A stretch of 64,000 nt of DNA from contig NZ_CP009170.1 of NCBI RefSeq assembly GCF_000763575.1, forward strand, positions 955,501 through 1,019,500, given 5' to 3'. Positions within the stretch are counted from its first letter, which is position 1; each line of letters begins with the position of its first letter. Below are positions 28,377 to 38,543 of the stretch, one piece after another. Both the position numbers and the translations under genes were made by a program. This DNA is from Thermoanaerobacter kivui (GTDB taxonomy: Bacteria > Bacillota > Thermoanaerobacteria > Thermoanaerobacterales > Thermoanaerobacteraceae). The notes below the pieces were generated by a model that was not told where the DNA came from, did not search any database, and saw only the letters and a list, made by a program, of their open reading frames with translations.

Positions 28377-31300
28377 GTGCTCAAAATTGCTGGTTTTCGC
28401 GTGATTTACGGCCCGAGTACGGTAGGGCGGGTTTACCAGGAGGCTCTGGCCGAGCTTGCAAGCGGGGAATTGGCGGTGGACCTCAGGTACAGCCAGCCGC
28501 CGGCAGCGGGTATGCCTCTGCCGCCCCCGGGCTGGCTTGAGTTTGCGCGGGAGGAGGCGGACGCGGTCTTTTTCAGCTTTCCGCCGGAGTTTAAAGCGTT
28601 AGGAGAGTTTTTCGGCAGGCTAAAAGAGGAACTGCAAAAACCGCTGGTGCCGGTGACCGTCGAGGTGGCGGGGACGGGCAACGTGTCCCCGGAAGCGGCC
28701 CAGCGCGCTATCCATTACCACCTTTTCGGCGGCAAGGAGAACCTGAAAGCCTTCCTCTTGTGGCTGGGCGAGCTGGCCGGGAAGTTGCCGGCCGGGACGG
28801 CGCCCGCTCCGCAGGAACTTCCCTGGGCGGGGATTTATCACCCGCGGGCAAAAGGATATTTTACCCGCCTGGATGATTACCTGGCCTGGTACGGGGAACG
28901 ACAGCCGCTGGTGGGCCTGCTTTTCCCCCGCGTTTTCTGGGTGGAGGAAAACCTGGCGGGGTACGAGGCTATTATCGAAGAAATTGAGCGGCGCGGCGCC
29001 GGAGTAATCCCCGTCTTTAGCGACGGCTGGTTTGGCCAGGTAAAGAACGATGACGTAATCCGGCAGTTTTTCTTCCGGGATGGAAAGCCGGCCATCGAAG
29101 CACTAGTGGCCTACAGCGCCTTTTTCTTGAAGACGCGGCGGGAGGTAGTCGCCCTAAACCGGGAGCCGGCTGATGATGTGCTCGTAGAACTCAACGTGCC
29201 CATCTTAAAGATGATCCACGCTGCGCGGCAGACGGAAGCCCAGTGGCGGGAAGACCCGCAGGGTCTAAATCTGCCGCAGGTGATCATCAGCATCACCTTG
29301 CCGGAATTCGACGGGCTCATCGAGCCCCTTTTGGTCAGCGCGGCGGAGAACGAGGGGGATTTTGCTCGCGGCCGGCCCCTTCTTTCGGAAGTGCGCTACT
29401 TGGTTGACCGGCTCTTCCGTTGGATAGAGCTCCGGCATAAGCCCAATGCCGCAAAGAAAGTGGCCTTTGTCCTTTTAAATTCTCCCTGCAAGAGCGCGGA
29501 GGCTACGGTGGGGACGGCTTTCGGGCTTGACTCCCTGGAGAGCGTGGCCCGCATTTTAAGGCGCATGAAGGAAGAGGGCTACCAGGTGGACTGGGTGCCG
29601 GAAAACGGGCGAGCGCTGGCAGAAGCAATTTTGGGGCGAAAAGCGCTTCCCGACTTCCGCTGGACCACGCTTGACGAGGTAATAACAAAGGGCGGGGCGG
29701 CGGCCATGGTGCCCCTGGAAAAGTACCTTCAGTGGTTTGAAGAACTCCCGCCGCAGGCTAAGGCGAAGGTGGCAGCAGCCTGGGGAGACCCGAGGGAAGC
29801 CGGAGAACTTTCTGGCGTGCAAAAGCTCTCCCTGGGGCTTTATAACGGTCACGTGGTCATCCCCGGAATCGTTACCGGCAATGTGTTTATTGGTGTCCAG
29901 CCAAAGCGGGGTTGCGCCGGCGCCCGGTGTGATGGCGAAGTGTGCAAGATCCTCCACGACCCGGACGTACCGCCGCCCCACCAGTGGATAGCCTGGCACA
30001 GGTGGCTCGAGGAGGAGTTCGGCGCCGACGTGGTGGTGCACGTGGGGACCCACGGGGTGCTGGAGCTTCTGCCCGGCAAGACTACAGCTCTATCTGAATC
30101 CTGTTTCCCCCGCATTTCTCTAGGCAAGGTACCGCACCTTTACATTTACAACCTGGTCAACCCCATGGAGGCGGTAGTGGCCAAGCGGCGCTCGGCTGCG
30201 GTCATCGTGGACCACCTCCCGCCGGTTCTGGCCAGCATGCAGTTAAGTGGGGAACTCGCAGAGCTAGAGGAACTTCTAGAGGACTACCAGAAGGCGATAA
30301 GCCTTAATGAGAAAGGGCGTGCCGAGGTAATCCGGGCGCAGATTGCCGAAAAAGCGCGGGCCGCCAACCTTTTGAGTGGGGAACAAGACCCCGACCCGGC
30401 GGTTTTGCACGAAAAGCTCACCGTATTGCGGGAGAGCCAGTTCCGCGACGGCCTGCATGTACTTGGCGAGGCGCCGGAGGGTGAGGCGCTAGCGGAACTT
30501 CTAAATGCAATCCTGCGGCTCGATCAGCCCGACTGTTCCTCTTTGCGGCGTGCTCTGGCAGAGTGCTTAAAGCTTGATTACGATGCCCTGTTTAAGGAAC
30601 CGCAGGCATTTCACCCTGCAGCCGGGGTGAGCAACGGCAAGCTTCTTGAGGAGCTGGATGTGCTGGGGAAGGAGATCCTGGCTGACCTCCTGGACTTGCC
30701 GGTGGATGCGGTGGGCGAGCCTCTGGCCAGGGCGCAGGAGCACATTTCCCGCTTTGCCCGGCGCCGGGGCCTTACCCTTAATGGCGGTAAAGACTCGCTG
30801 GCCAAAGTGCTGGCCAAAGCCCTGCGCATCATACCCCTGGTGAGGCGCACGACTGATGAGGTAGAAAACCTCCTGCGGGGTTTTGCCGGCAAGTTCATCC
30901 CTCCCGGCGCTTCGGGGGCGCTGGCCCGAGGCAAGGTAGAAGTTCTGCCCACAGGGCGCAACATGTACTCCATCGACCCCTGGCGCATTCCCACCGCTGC
31001 TGCCTGGGAGGTGGGTAAGCGGTTAGCGGAGGAACTCATTGCTCGCTCGAAAAGCGAGGACGGTTCTTACCCGGAAACCATCGGCTTTACCTTGCGGGCG
31101 ATGGATCCCTTCCGGGCTGATGGCGAGCTCATTGCCCAGATCCTCTACACCCTTAGTGTGGAGCCGGTCTGGGTGGCCGGGCGGGTGGTAAACGTTAGGC
31201 CCATCCCGTTGGAAAAGCTTGGCCGGCCACGCATTGACTGTACAGTGAACCTCTCTTCCATTCTACGGGACGGGATGCCGCGGGCCTTTGAACTCGTTGA

Positions 31301-32270
31301 CCAGGCGGTGAAGATGGTGGCGGAGCTGGAGGAGCCGCCGGAACAAAATTTTGTGCGCAAGCACGTGCTGGAAAGGGAGGCCGAGCTCCTGGCAGAGCAC
31401 GGGAAGGAAGAAGCCCGAAGGCTGGCCACCTTACGCGTGTTTTCCTCCGCTCCGGGGACCTACGGCACGGGTGTGGAGCTGGCGGTGGCGGCATCTGCCT
31501 GGAAAGAAGAGCGGGACCTGGCGGAGGTTTATTTCCACTGGACGAGTTACGCCTACGGCGAGGGAGTTTACGCCCGTAAAGCACCTGCCGAGCTGGTGGA
31601 CAGGTGCCGCCGGGTAACTGTGACCTTCGAAAAATTTGACTCGGACGAAATCGACCTTTTGGATTGCTGCCACATCTACGGGGTGCACGGCGGCTTTACT
31701 GTGGCGGCCAAAGTCGCCTCCGGCCAAGAGCCAAAAACCTACTTCGGCGACACGCACGACCCCGAGCGCCCGGTAATCCGCACCCTGCGCGAGGAACTGT
31801 CCCGCATTGCCCACACCCGGCTATTAAACCCGGCCTGGATCGAGGGCAAGAAGCGTCACGGTTACAAGGGGGCCGGGGACATTTCCAGCCGGGTCAACCA
31901 CATGTACGGCTGGCAGGCCACCACCCGCCAGGTGGAAAACTGGGTCTTCGACGGCATTGCCGAAAAGTTCGTCCTGGATGAGGAAAACCGGAAGTTCTTC
32001 CATGAGAACAATCCCTGGGCGCTGGAGGAGATCGCACGCAGGCTCCTTGAGGCGGAGAGCCGGGGACTCTGGCAGGCCGATCCCGAACTCCTGGCCCGGC
32101 TTAAGGAAATTTACTTGGAAATCGAAGGCTGGGTTGAAGAGCGCATGGGGGAGGTGAAAGGTGAGTTTCAGGGCGGGGCGGTGGATGTTCGCGCACTTGG
32201 GGAGATGGAGGGATGGCAGAAGAAATTAGCCGTTGTGCGGCGAGAATTGGAAAGGAGGAAAGCGCAGTGA
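28377..32270 (+). CDS. CobN-like chelatase large subunit, stand-alone
   Basis: This 1297-residue protein is homologous along its length to CobN, the large subunit of aerobic cobaltochelatase. It has the core segment with His555 and His559 (HVGTHGVLELLPGK), then KVPHLYIYNLVNPMEAVVAKRR and a C-terminal part with HTRLLNPAWIEG. A Cys-x4-Cys-x4-Cys insert (Cys513, Cys518, Cys523) sits before the HDPDVPPPHQW block and could bind metal. CobN normally needs AAA+ CobS and CobT; neither is here, nor any corrin gene. GTG 28377 fits the AAGGAGGTG spacing; GTG 28368 lies inside it. It could be a metal-inserting or metal-releasing protein for an imported tetrapyrrole; the substrate is unknown. Confidence 0.9.
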   Translation: MLKIAGFRVIYGPSTVGRVYQEALAELASGELAVDLRYSQPPAAGMPLPPPGWLEFAREEADAVFFSFPPEFKALGEFFGRLKEELQKPLVPVTVEVAGTGNVSPEAAQRAIHYHLFGGKENLKAFLLWLGELAGKLPAGTAPAPQELPWAGIYHPRAKGYFTRLDDYLAWYGERQPLVGLLFPRVFWVEENLAGYEAIIEEIERRGAGVIPVFSDGWFGQVKNDDVIRQFFFRDGKPAIEALVAYSAFFLKTRREVVALNREPADDVLVELNVPILKMIHAARQTEAQWREDPQGLNLPQVIISITLPEFDGLIEPLLVSAAENEGDFARGRPLLSEVRYLVDRLFRWIELRHKPNAAKKVAFVLLNSPCKSAEATVGTAFGLDSLESVARILRRMKEEGYQVDWVPENGRALAEAILGRKALPDFRWTTLDEVITKGGAAAMVPLEKYLQWFEELPPQAKAKVAAAWGDPREAGELSGVQKLSLGLYNGHVVIPGIVTGNVFIGVQPKRGCAGARCDGEVCKILHDPDVPPPHQWIAWHRWLEEEFGADVVVHVGTHGVLELLPGKTTALSESCFPRISLGKVPHLYIYNLVNPMEAVVAKRRSAAVIVDHLPPVLASMQLSGELAELEELLEDYQKAISLNEKGRAEVIRAQIAEKARAANLLSGEQDPDPAVLHEKLTVLRESQFRDGLHVLGEAPEGEALAELLNAILRLDQPDCSSLRRALAECLKLDYDALFKEPQAFHPAAGVSNGKLLEELDVLGKEILADLLDLPVDAVGEPLARAQEHISRFARRRGLTLNGGKDSLAKVLAKALRIIPLVRRTTDEVENLLRGFAGKFIPPGASGALARGKVEVLPTGRNMYSIDPWRIPTAAAWEVGKRLAEELIARSKSEDGSYPETIGFTLRAMDPFRADGELIAQILYTLSVEPVWVAGRVVNVRPIPLEKLGRPRIDCTVNLSSILRDGMPRAFELVDQAVKMVAELEEPPEQNFVRKHVLEREAELLAEHGKEEARRLATLRVFSSAPGTYGTGVELAVAASAWKEERDLAEVYFHWTSYAYGEGVYARKAPAELVDRCRRVTVTFEKFDSDEIDLLDCCHIYGVHGGFTVAAKVASGQEPKTYFGDTHDPERPVIRTLREELSRIAHTRLLNPAWIEGKKRHGYKGAGDISSRVNHMYGWQATTRQVENWVFDGIAEKFVLDEENRKFFHENNPWALEEIARRLLEAESRGLWQADPELLARLKEIYLEIEGWVEERMGEVKGEFQGGAVDVRALGEMEGWQKKLAVVRRELERRKAQ

Positions 32271-33829
32271 AGAAAAAACGCTTGTGGTTTAAGGGACTTT
32301 CTTATGTGGTCCTAGCATTGCTCCTTATGGGGGCGATAACGTTAGCAGGTTGTAACCAAAGGAATGTACCGGCACGAGGGCAGGCGCAGGAGCTTGCCAT
32401 AGCGCTGGGCGAAAAAGAAGTGATCTCCCTTGACCCTTTCGACCCGCATGGTTCCTCCTCTTCCTGGTACATTCAGCCGATGCTTTTTGAAACCCTGGTG
32501 TTCGACACGTTGAAGAGCACGGAACCAATGCTGGCGGAAAGGTGGGAAGTGTCGTCGGACGGGAAAAAATGGACGTTTTACTTGCGGCAGGGGGTAAAGT
32601 TTCATGACGGCAGTTTTCTTACGGCAGAGGCAGTAAAATTTAGCATCGAAAGGTCTCTGGCCAATAAAGTTTCCGGCTTGGGAGCCCGAAAACCTCCGGT
32701 GCCCATAACCAGAGTGGAAGCAGCGGATGAAAGGACAGTTGTCGTTCATCTCGATAAGCCGTACGGGCCTTTCCTTTCCGAAATCGGCAGCGTGAGGATT
32801 GTCAGTCCTGCCTCCTACCAAGGAGATAAGTTTATAAGACCCGTGGGGACCGGTCCCTGGGTGGTTGCTTCTTTTAACCCTCAAGAAATGGTCTTTACGC
32901 CTTTTGAAGATTACTGGCGGGGGAAACCCAAGCTTAGCAAGGTTGCGATAAAGTGCATTCCCGATCCGCAGGCGCGGGTGATGGCCCTGGAGTCTGGCGA
33001 AGTGGATGTAATTGGGGTGGACATGCAGGGAGTGGAGCCGGCGGCAGCCAAGAGCCTTGCGGCTTCCGGGAAGTACCAGGTGATATCTCTCCACCAGGCT
33101 TATTTAGTAGCGCTGTATTTCAACCCGCGCGCCGAACTGCTAAAAGACATCCGGGTGAGGCAGGCCATAAACTATGCGCTGAACCGTGGGGAAATGGTGG
33201 CCAAACTGTTGGAGGGTTACGGCGTTCCCGCCAAAGGACCAGTAGGATTTGACACCTCTATTCCCTGGACCAACCCGCGTATAGAAGGGTATCCTTACGA
33301 CCCGGAAAAGGCCAAAGCGCTTCTTAAAGATGCCGGGTTTGAAGGGGACGCGCCGCTTAAGCTTGCCTACGAAGGCTACCGTGCCTACCACAAGACTCTG
33401 GCCGAACTGATTCAGGCCCAGCTTGGCGCCGTGGGGATTAAGGTCGAGCTTAATTCATACGAGTCAGGGGCTTTCACTCAAATGCTCCAGGCCGGGCAGT
33501 ACGATCTGGCGCTCATTCCGCCCTACGGCAAGCGGGAAGAGGATCCTTACCCCTATCTCGGGATGTTCTTCTTCTCCCAGGGACGATACAAGGTGATGGG
33601 AAGCGCTGAATTTGACCGGCTTTTTATGGCCCAGCTCTTCACTGCGGATCAGAAGGAGCGCGAGAAACTCTACTGGGCGCTGCAGGAGGAAATTATGAAA
33701 AACTGCCCGGCGGCCTTCCTGTTCCACCCCGACCGGATAACGGTGCTTAAGAAAGACATTCAGGGCTGGGAGTCGCATTACGGTTTTAACAGCCTGACCA
33801 CGCTGTGGAAGGTGAGCCGGGGAGAGTAG
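32267..33829 (+). CDS. Family-5 substrate-binding lipoprotein, second
   Basis: The 520-residue lipoprotein has signal peptide Cys29 (TLAGC) and SBP_bac_5 motifs FHDGSFLTAEAVKFS, GTGPWVVASF and ALESGEVDVIG. GTG 32267 is chosen: it follows AAAGGAGG and overlaps the CobN stop, and the longer reading from 32213 would put 18 polar residues before the signal peptide. It is only distantly related to the SBP at 26774, so it probably binds a different ligand or form. A strong terminator follows, ending the first transcription unit. Confidence 0.92.
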   Translation: MKKKRLWFKGLSYVVLALLLMGAITLAGCNQRNVPARGQAQELAIALGEKEVISLDPFDPHGSSSSWYIQPMLFETLVFDTLKSTEPMLAERWEVSSDGKKWTFYLRQGVKFHDGSFLTAEAVKFSIERSLANKVSGLGARKPPVPITRVEAADERTVVVHLDKPYGPFLSEIGSVRIVSPASYQGDKFIRPVGTGPWVVASFNPQEMVFTPFEDYWRGKPKLSKVAIKCIPDPQARVMALESGEVDVIGVDMQGVEPAAAKSLAASGKYQVISLHQAYLVALYFNPRAELLKDIRVRQAINYALNRGEMVAKLLEGYGVPAKGPVGFDTSIPWTNPRIEGYPYDPEKAKALLKDAGFEGDAPLKLAYEGYRAYHKTLAELIQAQLGAVGIKVELNSYESGAFTQMLQAGQYDLALIPPYGKREEDPYPYLGMFFFSQGRYKVMGSAEFDRLFMAQLFTADQKEREKLYWALQEEIMKNCPAAFLFHPDRITVLKKDIQGWESHYGFNSLTTLWKVSRGE

Positions 33830-33841
33830 CTTTTGAAGGCG

Positions 33842-33890
33842 ATTCGCCCCGGCGACACCACGTGCCGGAGCCGGGGCGAATTTGATTTTT
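33842..33890 (+). terminator. GC-rich terminator between the two island operons
   Basis: ATTCGCCCCGGC pairs perfectly with GCCGGGGCGAAT around a 15-base loop and is followed by TTGATTTTT. It lies 12 bases after the second SBP stop. The BchH-like gene downstream therefore needs its own promoter in 33891-33950 or readthrough. Confidence 0.85.
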
Positions 33891-33956
33891 GGCAGTTTAA
33901 GCGTTCCATTGCCTAAGCGACAAGTCAAGCGTCTGACCAGAGAACGGAGGTGAAGC

Positions 33957-36900
33957 ATGGTCAATTTTCTTCTTCTCACCACCATGGACAACACCCGAGA
34001 GCTTAGGGAAGCGCTGGCAGAGATTAGGGCCGACTATGGAGAAATCCTTTCGGTGAAGAAAATCTATTTCTTCGACTGGGAGCGGGGGACGATTGATCCG
34101 GTAGAGGTGGAAGAAGCGGTAAGAAGTTCCCAGGTTATCCTCGTGGACATCCGCGGGCAGACGGAATTCACCGACCGTCTTCGGGAGTTGGTGGCTGGGA
34201 GCGCCGCCACGGTGGTGGTTCTGGTGGGCGGAAGCCGCGACATCCTCTCCCTTACCCGGATGGGATCTTTCTCCGGGGCCGACCTTCCCGCGTGGAGGCG
34301 CTTCGACATCGAGGCCTACCTTAAGGCCAAGAAGTTCATGGAGCTCACCAAAAGATTGGGTTCGGTTTTACCGGTGGGCAAGCTCAAACACCTGCGTAAC
34401 TGGCTGGTAGCTTGCGAATATTACGCTGAGGGCGGCAAAGAGAACCTCAAGAACTTGTTTCTCTTCCTCTTGCGGGAGTACTGCGGAGCCCAGGTTAAGG
34501 TGGGGCCGCCCCAGAAGAGACCCGAATACGGTATTTGGTGGCCTCCGGACCGCTACTATTCGGATCTTCGGGCCTTCAAGTCCGCCGTAGGGTGGCAGGC
34601 GGACAAGCCCGCAGTAGGGGTGTTCTTCTACGGCGGCATGCATCTTGGCGACTGCCTGCCGGTGGTAGAAGCGTTGGCGGAGGAATTGCGCGGCGAGGTG
34701 AACCTCATCCCTGTTTTTTCTAAAGTGGAGTACAACCTGGCGGCTATGCGAGCCTTTTTCTTTGACGAAGGGCATCCGGCGGTTGACCTCGTAGTTAACC
34801 TGCAGTACTTCCGGTTGCACGGTGGGCCTTACGGCGGGACGCCCGAACCAACCTACCAGCTGCTGTCCGAACTCGGCGTTCCGGTGCTGACAGGATTTCG
34901 GTCTTACGCGACGGAAATAAGGGAGTGGCAAAGAGAGAACCGGCTGAATCCGCTAGAAATCACCATCGGTGTTATGTTACCGGAGCTGGACGGCTACATA
35001 GAGCCGATTTACGTGGGGGGGCTCGTGTCCCTCGGGGAAGACGGGTTCTTAGGTGGGGAAGTAAAAGAGGCTAGGGCTCTGCACGAAGGGATAGAGAGGC
35101 TTGCCGGGCGGATCCGCAAGTGGCTTTGCTTGCGGCGCAAGCCCAACGTCGAGAAAAGGCTGGCTATCATCCTATACGACTATCCCCCGGGAGAAGCTAA
35201 CCTGGGCAGCGCCGGTTATCTCGATGTCCTGGAAAGCCTGCGGATCTTTCTCGAAAGGCTTGCGGCTGCCGGATACCGGGTGGAAGTTCCCGCGGGGCAC
35301 TTGGGGGAATTTCTCTTATCCCGGGGGGTGGTGAACACGCCTGAGTGGCCTCTTACCCCTCCTGGCATAGCGGTGGATGTCAACCTCTACCGCCGGTGGT
35401 ACGAGGAGCTCCCGCTGGATTTGCGGGCCGAGATCGAAAGGCACTGGGGAAAACCGCCGGGAACCGTAATGGTCAAACAAGGCCAGATTATGATCCCCGG
35501 CGTGGTGGCAGGCAACGTTTTCATCGGTGTGCAGCCGTCGCGCGGTGTTCACGAAAATCCCGAGAAAGCCTATCACGATAAAGAGTTGCCGCCGCACCAC
35601 CAGTACCTCTGTTTTTACTGGTGGTTGCAAAAAGAATTTCGGGCGGACTGCATCATCCACTGGGGTATGCACGGCACCCTGGAGTTCACCAGGGGCAAGG
35701 AAGCCCCGGTGTCGCGCCGCTGCTTTCCGGACATTCTGATTGGCGACGTTCCCCACCTCTACTATTACTGGGTAGGAAATCCCTCGGAATCCACGATTGC
35801 CAGGCGGAGAAGCTACGCGGTGACGGTTTCCCACGCCTCGCCGCCGGTGATTGCCGCCGGCCTTTACGGCGAGTACTTAGAGCTGGAGGAACTGCTGGCG
35901 GAGTACCGGCAAGCCGAGGGTCGGGACAAGGAGACCCTGGCGGGGGCAATCAAAGAAAAAGCGCAGGCGCTCTCCATGCCTGTCGGGGATCTGGCAGAAC
36001 TGGAAGTCTATCTTTACCGGATGAAGAGGCGGCTTATCCCCAAAGGTTTGCATGTTCTGGACCGGCAGCTTGAGGGAGAAGATTTGGTCAATTACCTGGC
36101 CGCCCTGGTGCGCTTTGACCGGGAAGTGCCCTCCTTTTACCGGATGGTGGCCGAGAGAATGGGCTTTTCCTACGAGAGTCTCGCTCGGGACCCGGAGGTA
36201 TTTGTTGCTGTTGACCGCGAAGTGCACCAGGCGATCGGGCGCTGGCTGGCGGGGGATGAGTCGGCCCTGCCGACGGAAATAGGCCGGTATCTTGCGGGGG
36301 TAAGGGAAAACATTGCCCGCTCGCAGGAAAGCGCGGGGCTTCTTTCGGCACTGGATGGGCGCTACCTTCTTCCCAACCTGGCCGGAGATCCGGTGCGTTC
36401 GCCTGAGGTTTACCCTGTCGGCCGGAATATGTATGAGTTCGACCCGCGGCTCATACCCACACCCCTGGCGCTAAAGCGCGGGGAAGAAGCAGTAAAGGTC
36501 ATTCTGGAGAGATTTTACCACACGCACGGGCGCTACCCCGAAACAGTGGGGATGGTGCTGTGGGGATTTGAGACCTTAAGCACGGGGGGCGAAACCATAG
36601 CCCAGATACTGGCTTATCTCGGCGTGCGCCTGGTGCGGAAGGAAAGCCCCTGGTTCAAGGAACTGGAGCTTATTCCTTTAGAGGAACTCGGTCGGCCCCG
36701 CATTGATGTTCTGGTGACCATCTGCGGCATCTTCCGCGATATATGCGGCCCCCAGATTGAACTAATCAACCAGGCAGTGGAACTGGCGGCCGGTGCCGCG
36801 GAGCAAGAAGAGATGAATTTTGTCCGCAAACACAGCTTGGGAATGGCAGCAGAATATGGCGGTGTCAGCCGGGGACGGGTATTCGGGCCTCATGCTACGG

Positions 36901-37586
36901 AGTACGCCACGTCAATGCGGGCGCTGGTGGAAAGCGGAATCTGGCGGGAGGAAAAGGAGCTTGTAGAAAGTTATGACAGCTCCATGTGTTATTGCTATCA
37001 CCGGGGCAGGGTTGAGGAAAACCATGATCTCTTTACCAGGCTTCTCTCTACCATCGATGTGGTTTCGCAAGTAAGGCACAGCACGGAATATGAATTTACC
37101 GACCTCGACCATTACTACGAGTTTTTTGGCGGGCTTTCCCGGAGCGTGGCGGAAAAGAAAGGAAAAGCTCCCGAACAGTGGGTGGTGGATACCACAGAGG
37201 AGATTACCGAAGTGGCCGATGTGGGCCTGGCCATTGACCGCGCGGTGAGAACGCGCCTCTTCAATCCCCGGTGGATTGACGAGATGCTGAAGCACCAGCA
37301 CCACGGCGCCCAGAAGATAGCCGAGCGGTTGGAATATCTGATCGGCCTCAAGGCCACCACTGGCCGGGTGAGTGAGTGGGTTTTCCGCGAGGCGCTCCAC
37401 CGCTTCCTGCTGGACCAGGACATGCGCCGCCGGTTGGCGGAGAACAACCGCTTTGCCGCCCTGGAAGTAGCCAGGCGTATCGCTGAAGCCATGCGCCGGG
37501 GCTATTTGAACTGCAAAGATGAAGAGTTGACCGAATTCCAGAACGCGGTGCTTGAACTGGAGGGCTGGATTGAAGAGAAGGCTTAA
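33957..37586 (+). CDS. BchH/ChlH-like (CobN family) chelatase large subunit, stand-alone
   Basis: This 1209-residue protein belongs to the CobN/BchH family but is closer to magnesium chelatase H. It has HWGMHGTLEFTRGKEA (His568, His572, Glu576), then NPSESTIARRRSYAVTVSH and GLYGEYLELEELLAEYR, and a C-terminal RTRLFNPRWIDEMLKH region. It lacks the Cys insert of the other copy. Magnesium and cobalt chelatases need ATPase partners (I and D subunits), which are absent. The Bacteroidetes haem-use protein HmuS is also a family member found beside transporters, so release of metal from a tetrapyrrole is as plausible as insertion. ATG 33957 follows GGAGGTGAAGC. Confidence 0.9.
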   Translation: MVNFLLLTTMDNTRELREALAEIRADYGEILSVKKIYFFDWERGTIDPVEVEEAVRSSQVILVDIRGQTEFTDRLRELVAGSAATVVVLVGGSRDILSLTRMGSFSGADLPAWRRFDIEAYLKAKKFMELTKRLGSVLPVGKLKHLRNWLVACEYYAEGGKENLKNLFLFLLREYCGAQVKVGPPQKRPEYGIWWPPDRYYSDLRAFKSAVGWQADKPAVGVFFYGGMHLGDCLPVVEALAEELRGEVNLIPVFSKVEYNLAAMRAFFFDEGHPAVDLVVNLQYFRLHGGPYGGTPEPTYQLLSELGVPVLTGFRSYATEIREWQRENRLNPLEITIGVMLPELDGYIEPIYVGGLVSLGEDGFLGGEVKEARALHEGIERLAGRIRKWLCLRRKPNVEKRLAIILYDYPPGEANLGSAGYLDVLESLRIFLERLAAAGYRVEVPAGHLGEFLLSRGVVNTPEWPLTPPGIAVDVNLYRRWYEELPLDLRAEIERHWGKPPGTVMVKQGQIMIPGVVAGNVFIGVQPSRGVHENPEKAYHDKELPPHHQYLCFYWWLQKEFRADCIIHWGMHGTLEFTRGKEAPVSRRCFPDILIGDVPHLYYYWVGNPSESTIARRRSYAVTVSHASPPVIAAGLYGEYLELEELLAEYRQAEGRDKETLAGAIKEKAQALSMPVGDLAELEVYLYRMKRRLIPKGLHVLDRQLEGEDLVNYLAALVRFDREVPSFYRMVAERMGFSYESLARDPEVFVAVDREVHQAIGRWLAGDESALPTEIGRYLAGVRENIARSQESAGLLSALDGRYLLPNLAGDPVRSPEVYPVGRNMYEFDPRLIPTPLALKRGEEAVKVILERFYHTHGRYPETVGMVLWGFETLSTGGETIAQILAYLGVRLVRKESPWFKELELIPLEELGRPRIDVLVTICGIFRDICGPQIELINQAVELAAGAAEQEEMNFVRKHSLGMAAEYGGVSRGRVFGPHATEYATSMRALVESGIWREEKELVESYDSSMCYCYHRGRVEENHDLFTRLLSTIDVVSQVRHSTEYEFTDLDHYYEFFGGLSRSVAEKKGKAPEQWVVDTTEEITEVADVGLAIDRAVRTRLFNPRWIDEMLKHQHHGAQKIAERLEYLIGLKATTGRVSEWVFREALHRFLLDQDMRRRLAENNRFAALEVARRIAEAMRRGYLNCKDEELTEFQNAVLELEGWIEEKA

Positions 37587-37624
37587 CTCCGGGTTTGCCC
37601 GGAAAAAAAGAAGGAGGCATAAGG

Positions 37625-38524
37625 ATGGCCGACCTTCATGTCGGTGAGGTATTAAGACCGAAGTTTATTACCGGTAGCCGTTCTTTGTTTAGCGGGGCGA
37701 TTGCAAGGCTCTGGCAAGATAAACTGGCTCTTTTGGGGCTGGTGATCATCCTGGCTGTGGTGGCCATGGCCATCTTTGCCCCCTACCTGGCGCCTAATGA
37801 CCCAGTGAAAGTTAACCTGGCGCAGCGTCTTGCACCGCCCGGCGCGCAGTACCCCCTGGGCACCGACCACCTGGGGCGCTGCCTCTTGTCGCGGTTGATC
37901 TATGGCACGAGGGTTTCCCTAGCCACGGCGGCTTTAGCTCTTTCTGCCATCGTGCTCATCAGCATTCCCCTGGGCACCCTGGCGGGCTACTGCGGGGGGC
38001 GGGTGGACAACGCCATCATGCGGGTAGTGGACGTGCTGCTGGCCTTTCCGGGCCTGATCCTGGCGCTGGTCATCGCCGGGACGCTGGGGCCGGGGCTTTT
38101 AAACGTAATGCTGGCGTTATCTTTAGTCTGGTGGGTGGGGTACGCCCGGGTCATCCGGGGGATGGTTCTTTCGGTGAAAGAGAAGGAATTCGTTCTGGCG
38201 ACCCGGGCCTGCGGCACGCGTGAGATGGGCATCATCACGCGGCACATCCTGCCCAACATGCTCTCCCCGGTGATCGTCCTGGCCACGCTGGACATGGGCA
38301 AGCTGATCCTGGCCATCTCCGGGCTTTCCTTCCTGGGTCTCGGCGCCCAGCCGCCCACGCCGGAGTGGGGGGCCATGCTCAACGACGGCCGCCCTTACAT
38401 GCAGGTGGCACCGCAGCTCATGGTCTACCCGGGCCTTTGCATCATGACGGTGGTGCTGGCCTTCAACCTGCTGGGCGACGGCTTAAGGGACGCCCTGGAC
38501 CCGCGGGGGATGACCAGGCTTTAA
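37625..38524 (+). CDS. Dipeptide/nickel-type ABC transporter permease (DppC/NikC family), copy 2
   Basis: The 299-residue permease has the OppC_N and BPD domains, with YPLGTDHLGRCLLSRLIYG, ATRACGTREMGIITRHILPN and LSFLGLGAQPPTPEWGAML. It is near-identical in many stretches to the product at 22584-23522 but has a different N-terminal 30 residues. ATG 37625 follows AAGGAGGCATAAGG; TTG 37595 would put that site inside the gene. No DppB-type partner accompanies it, so it may share the permease at 21641 or be non-functional alone. Confidence 0.92.
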   Translation: MADLHVGEVLRPKFITGSRSLFSGAIARLWQDKLALLGLVIILAVVAMAIFAPYLAPNDPVKVNLAQRLAPPGAQYPLGTDHLGRCLLSRLIYGTRVSLATAALALSAIVLISIPLGTLAGYCGGRVDNAIMRVVDVLLAFPGLILALVIAGTLGPGLLNVMLALSLVWWVGYARVIRGMVLSVKEKEFVLATRACGTREMGIITRHILPNMLSPVIVLATLDMGKLILAISGLSFLGLGAQPPTPEWGAMLNDGRPYMQVAPQLMVYPGLCIMTVVLAFNLLGDGLRDALDPRGMTRL

Positions 38525-38543
38525 AAAATAGGGGGAGAACCGG

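Noticed and set aside
28433-37620. Many long frames on the minus strand and alternate plus frames across the GC-rich block
   Set aside because: High GC lowers stop-codon frequency. These frames lie fully inside the chelatase, permease and ATPase genes, lack ribosome-binding sites and match nothing recognisable.
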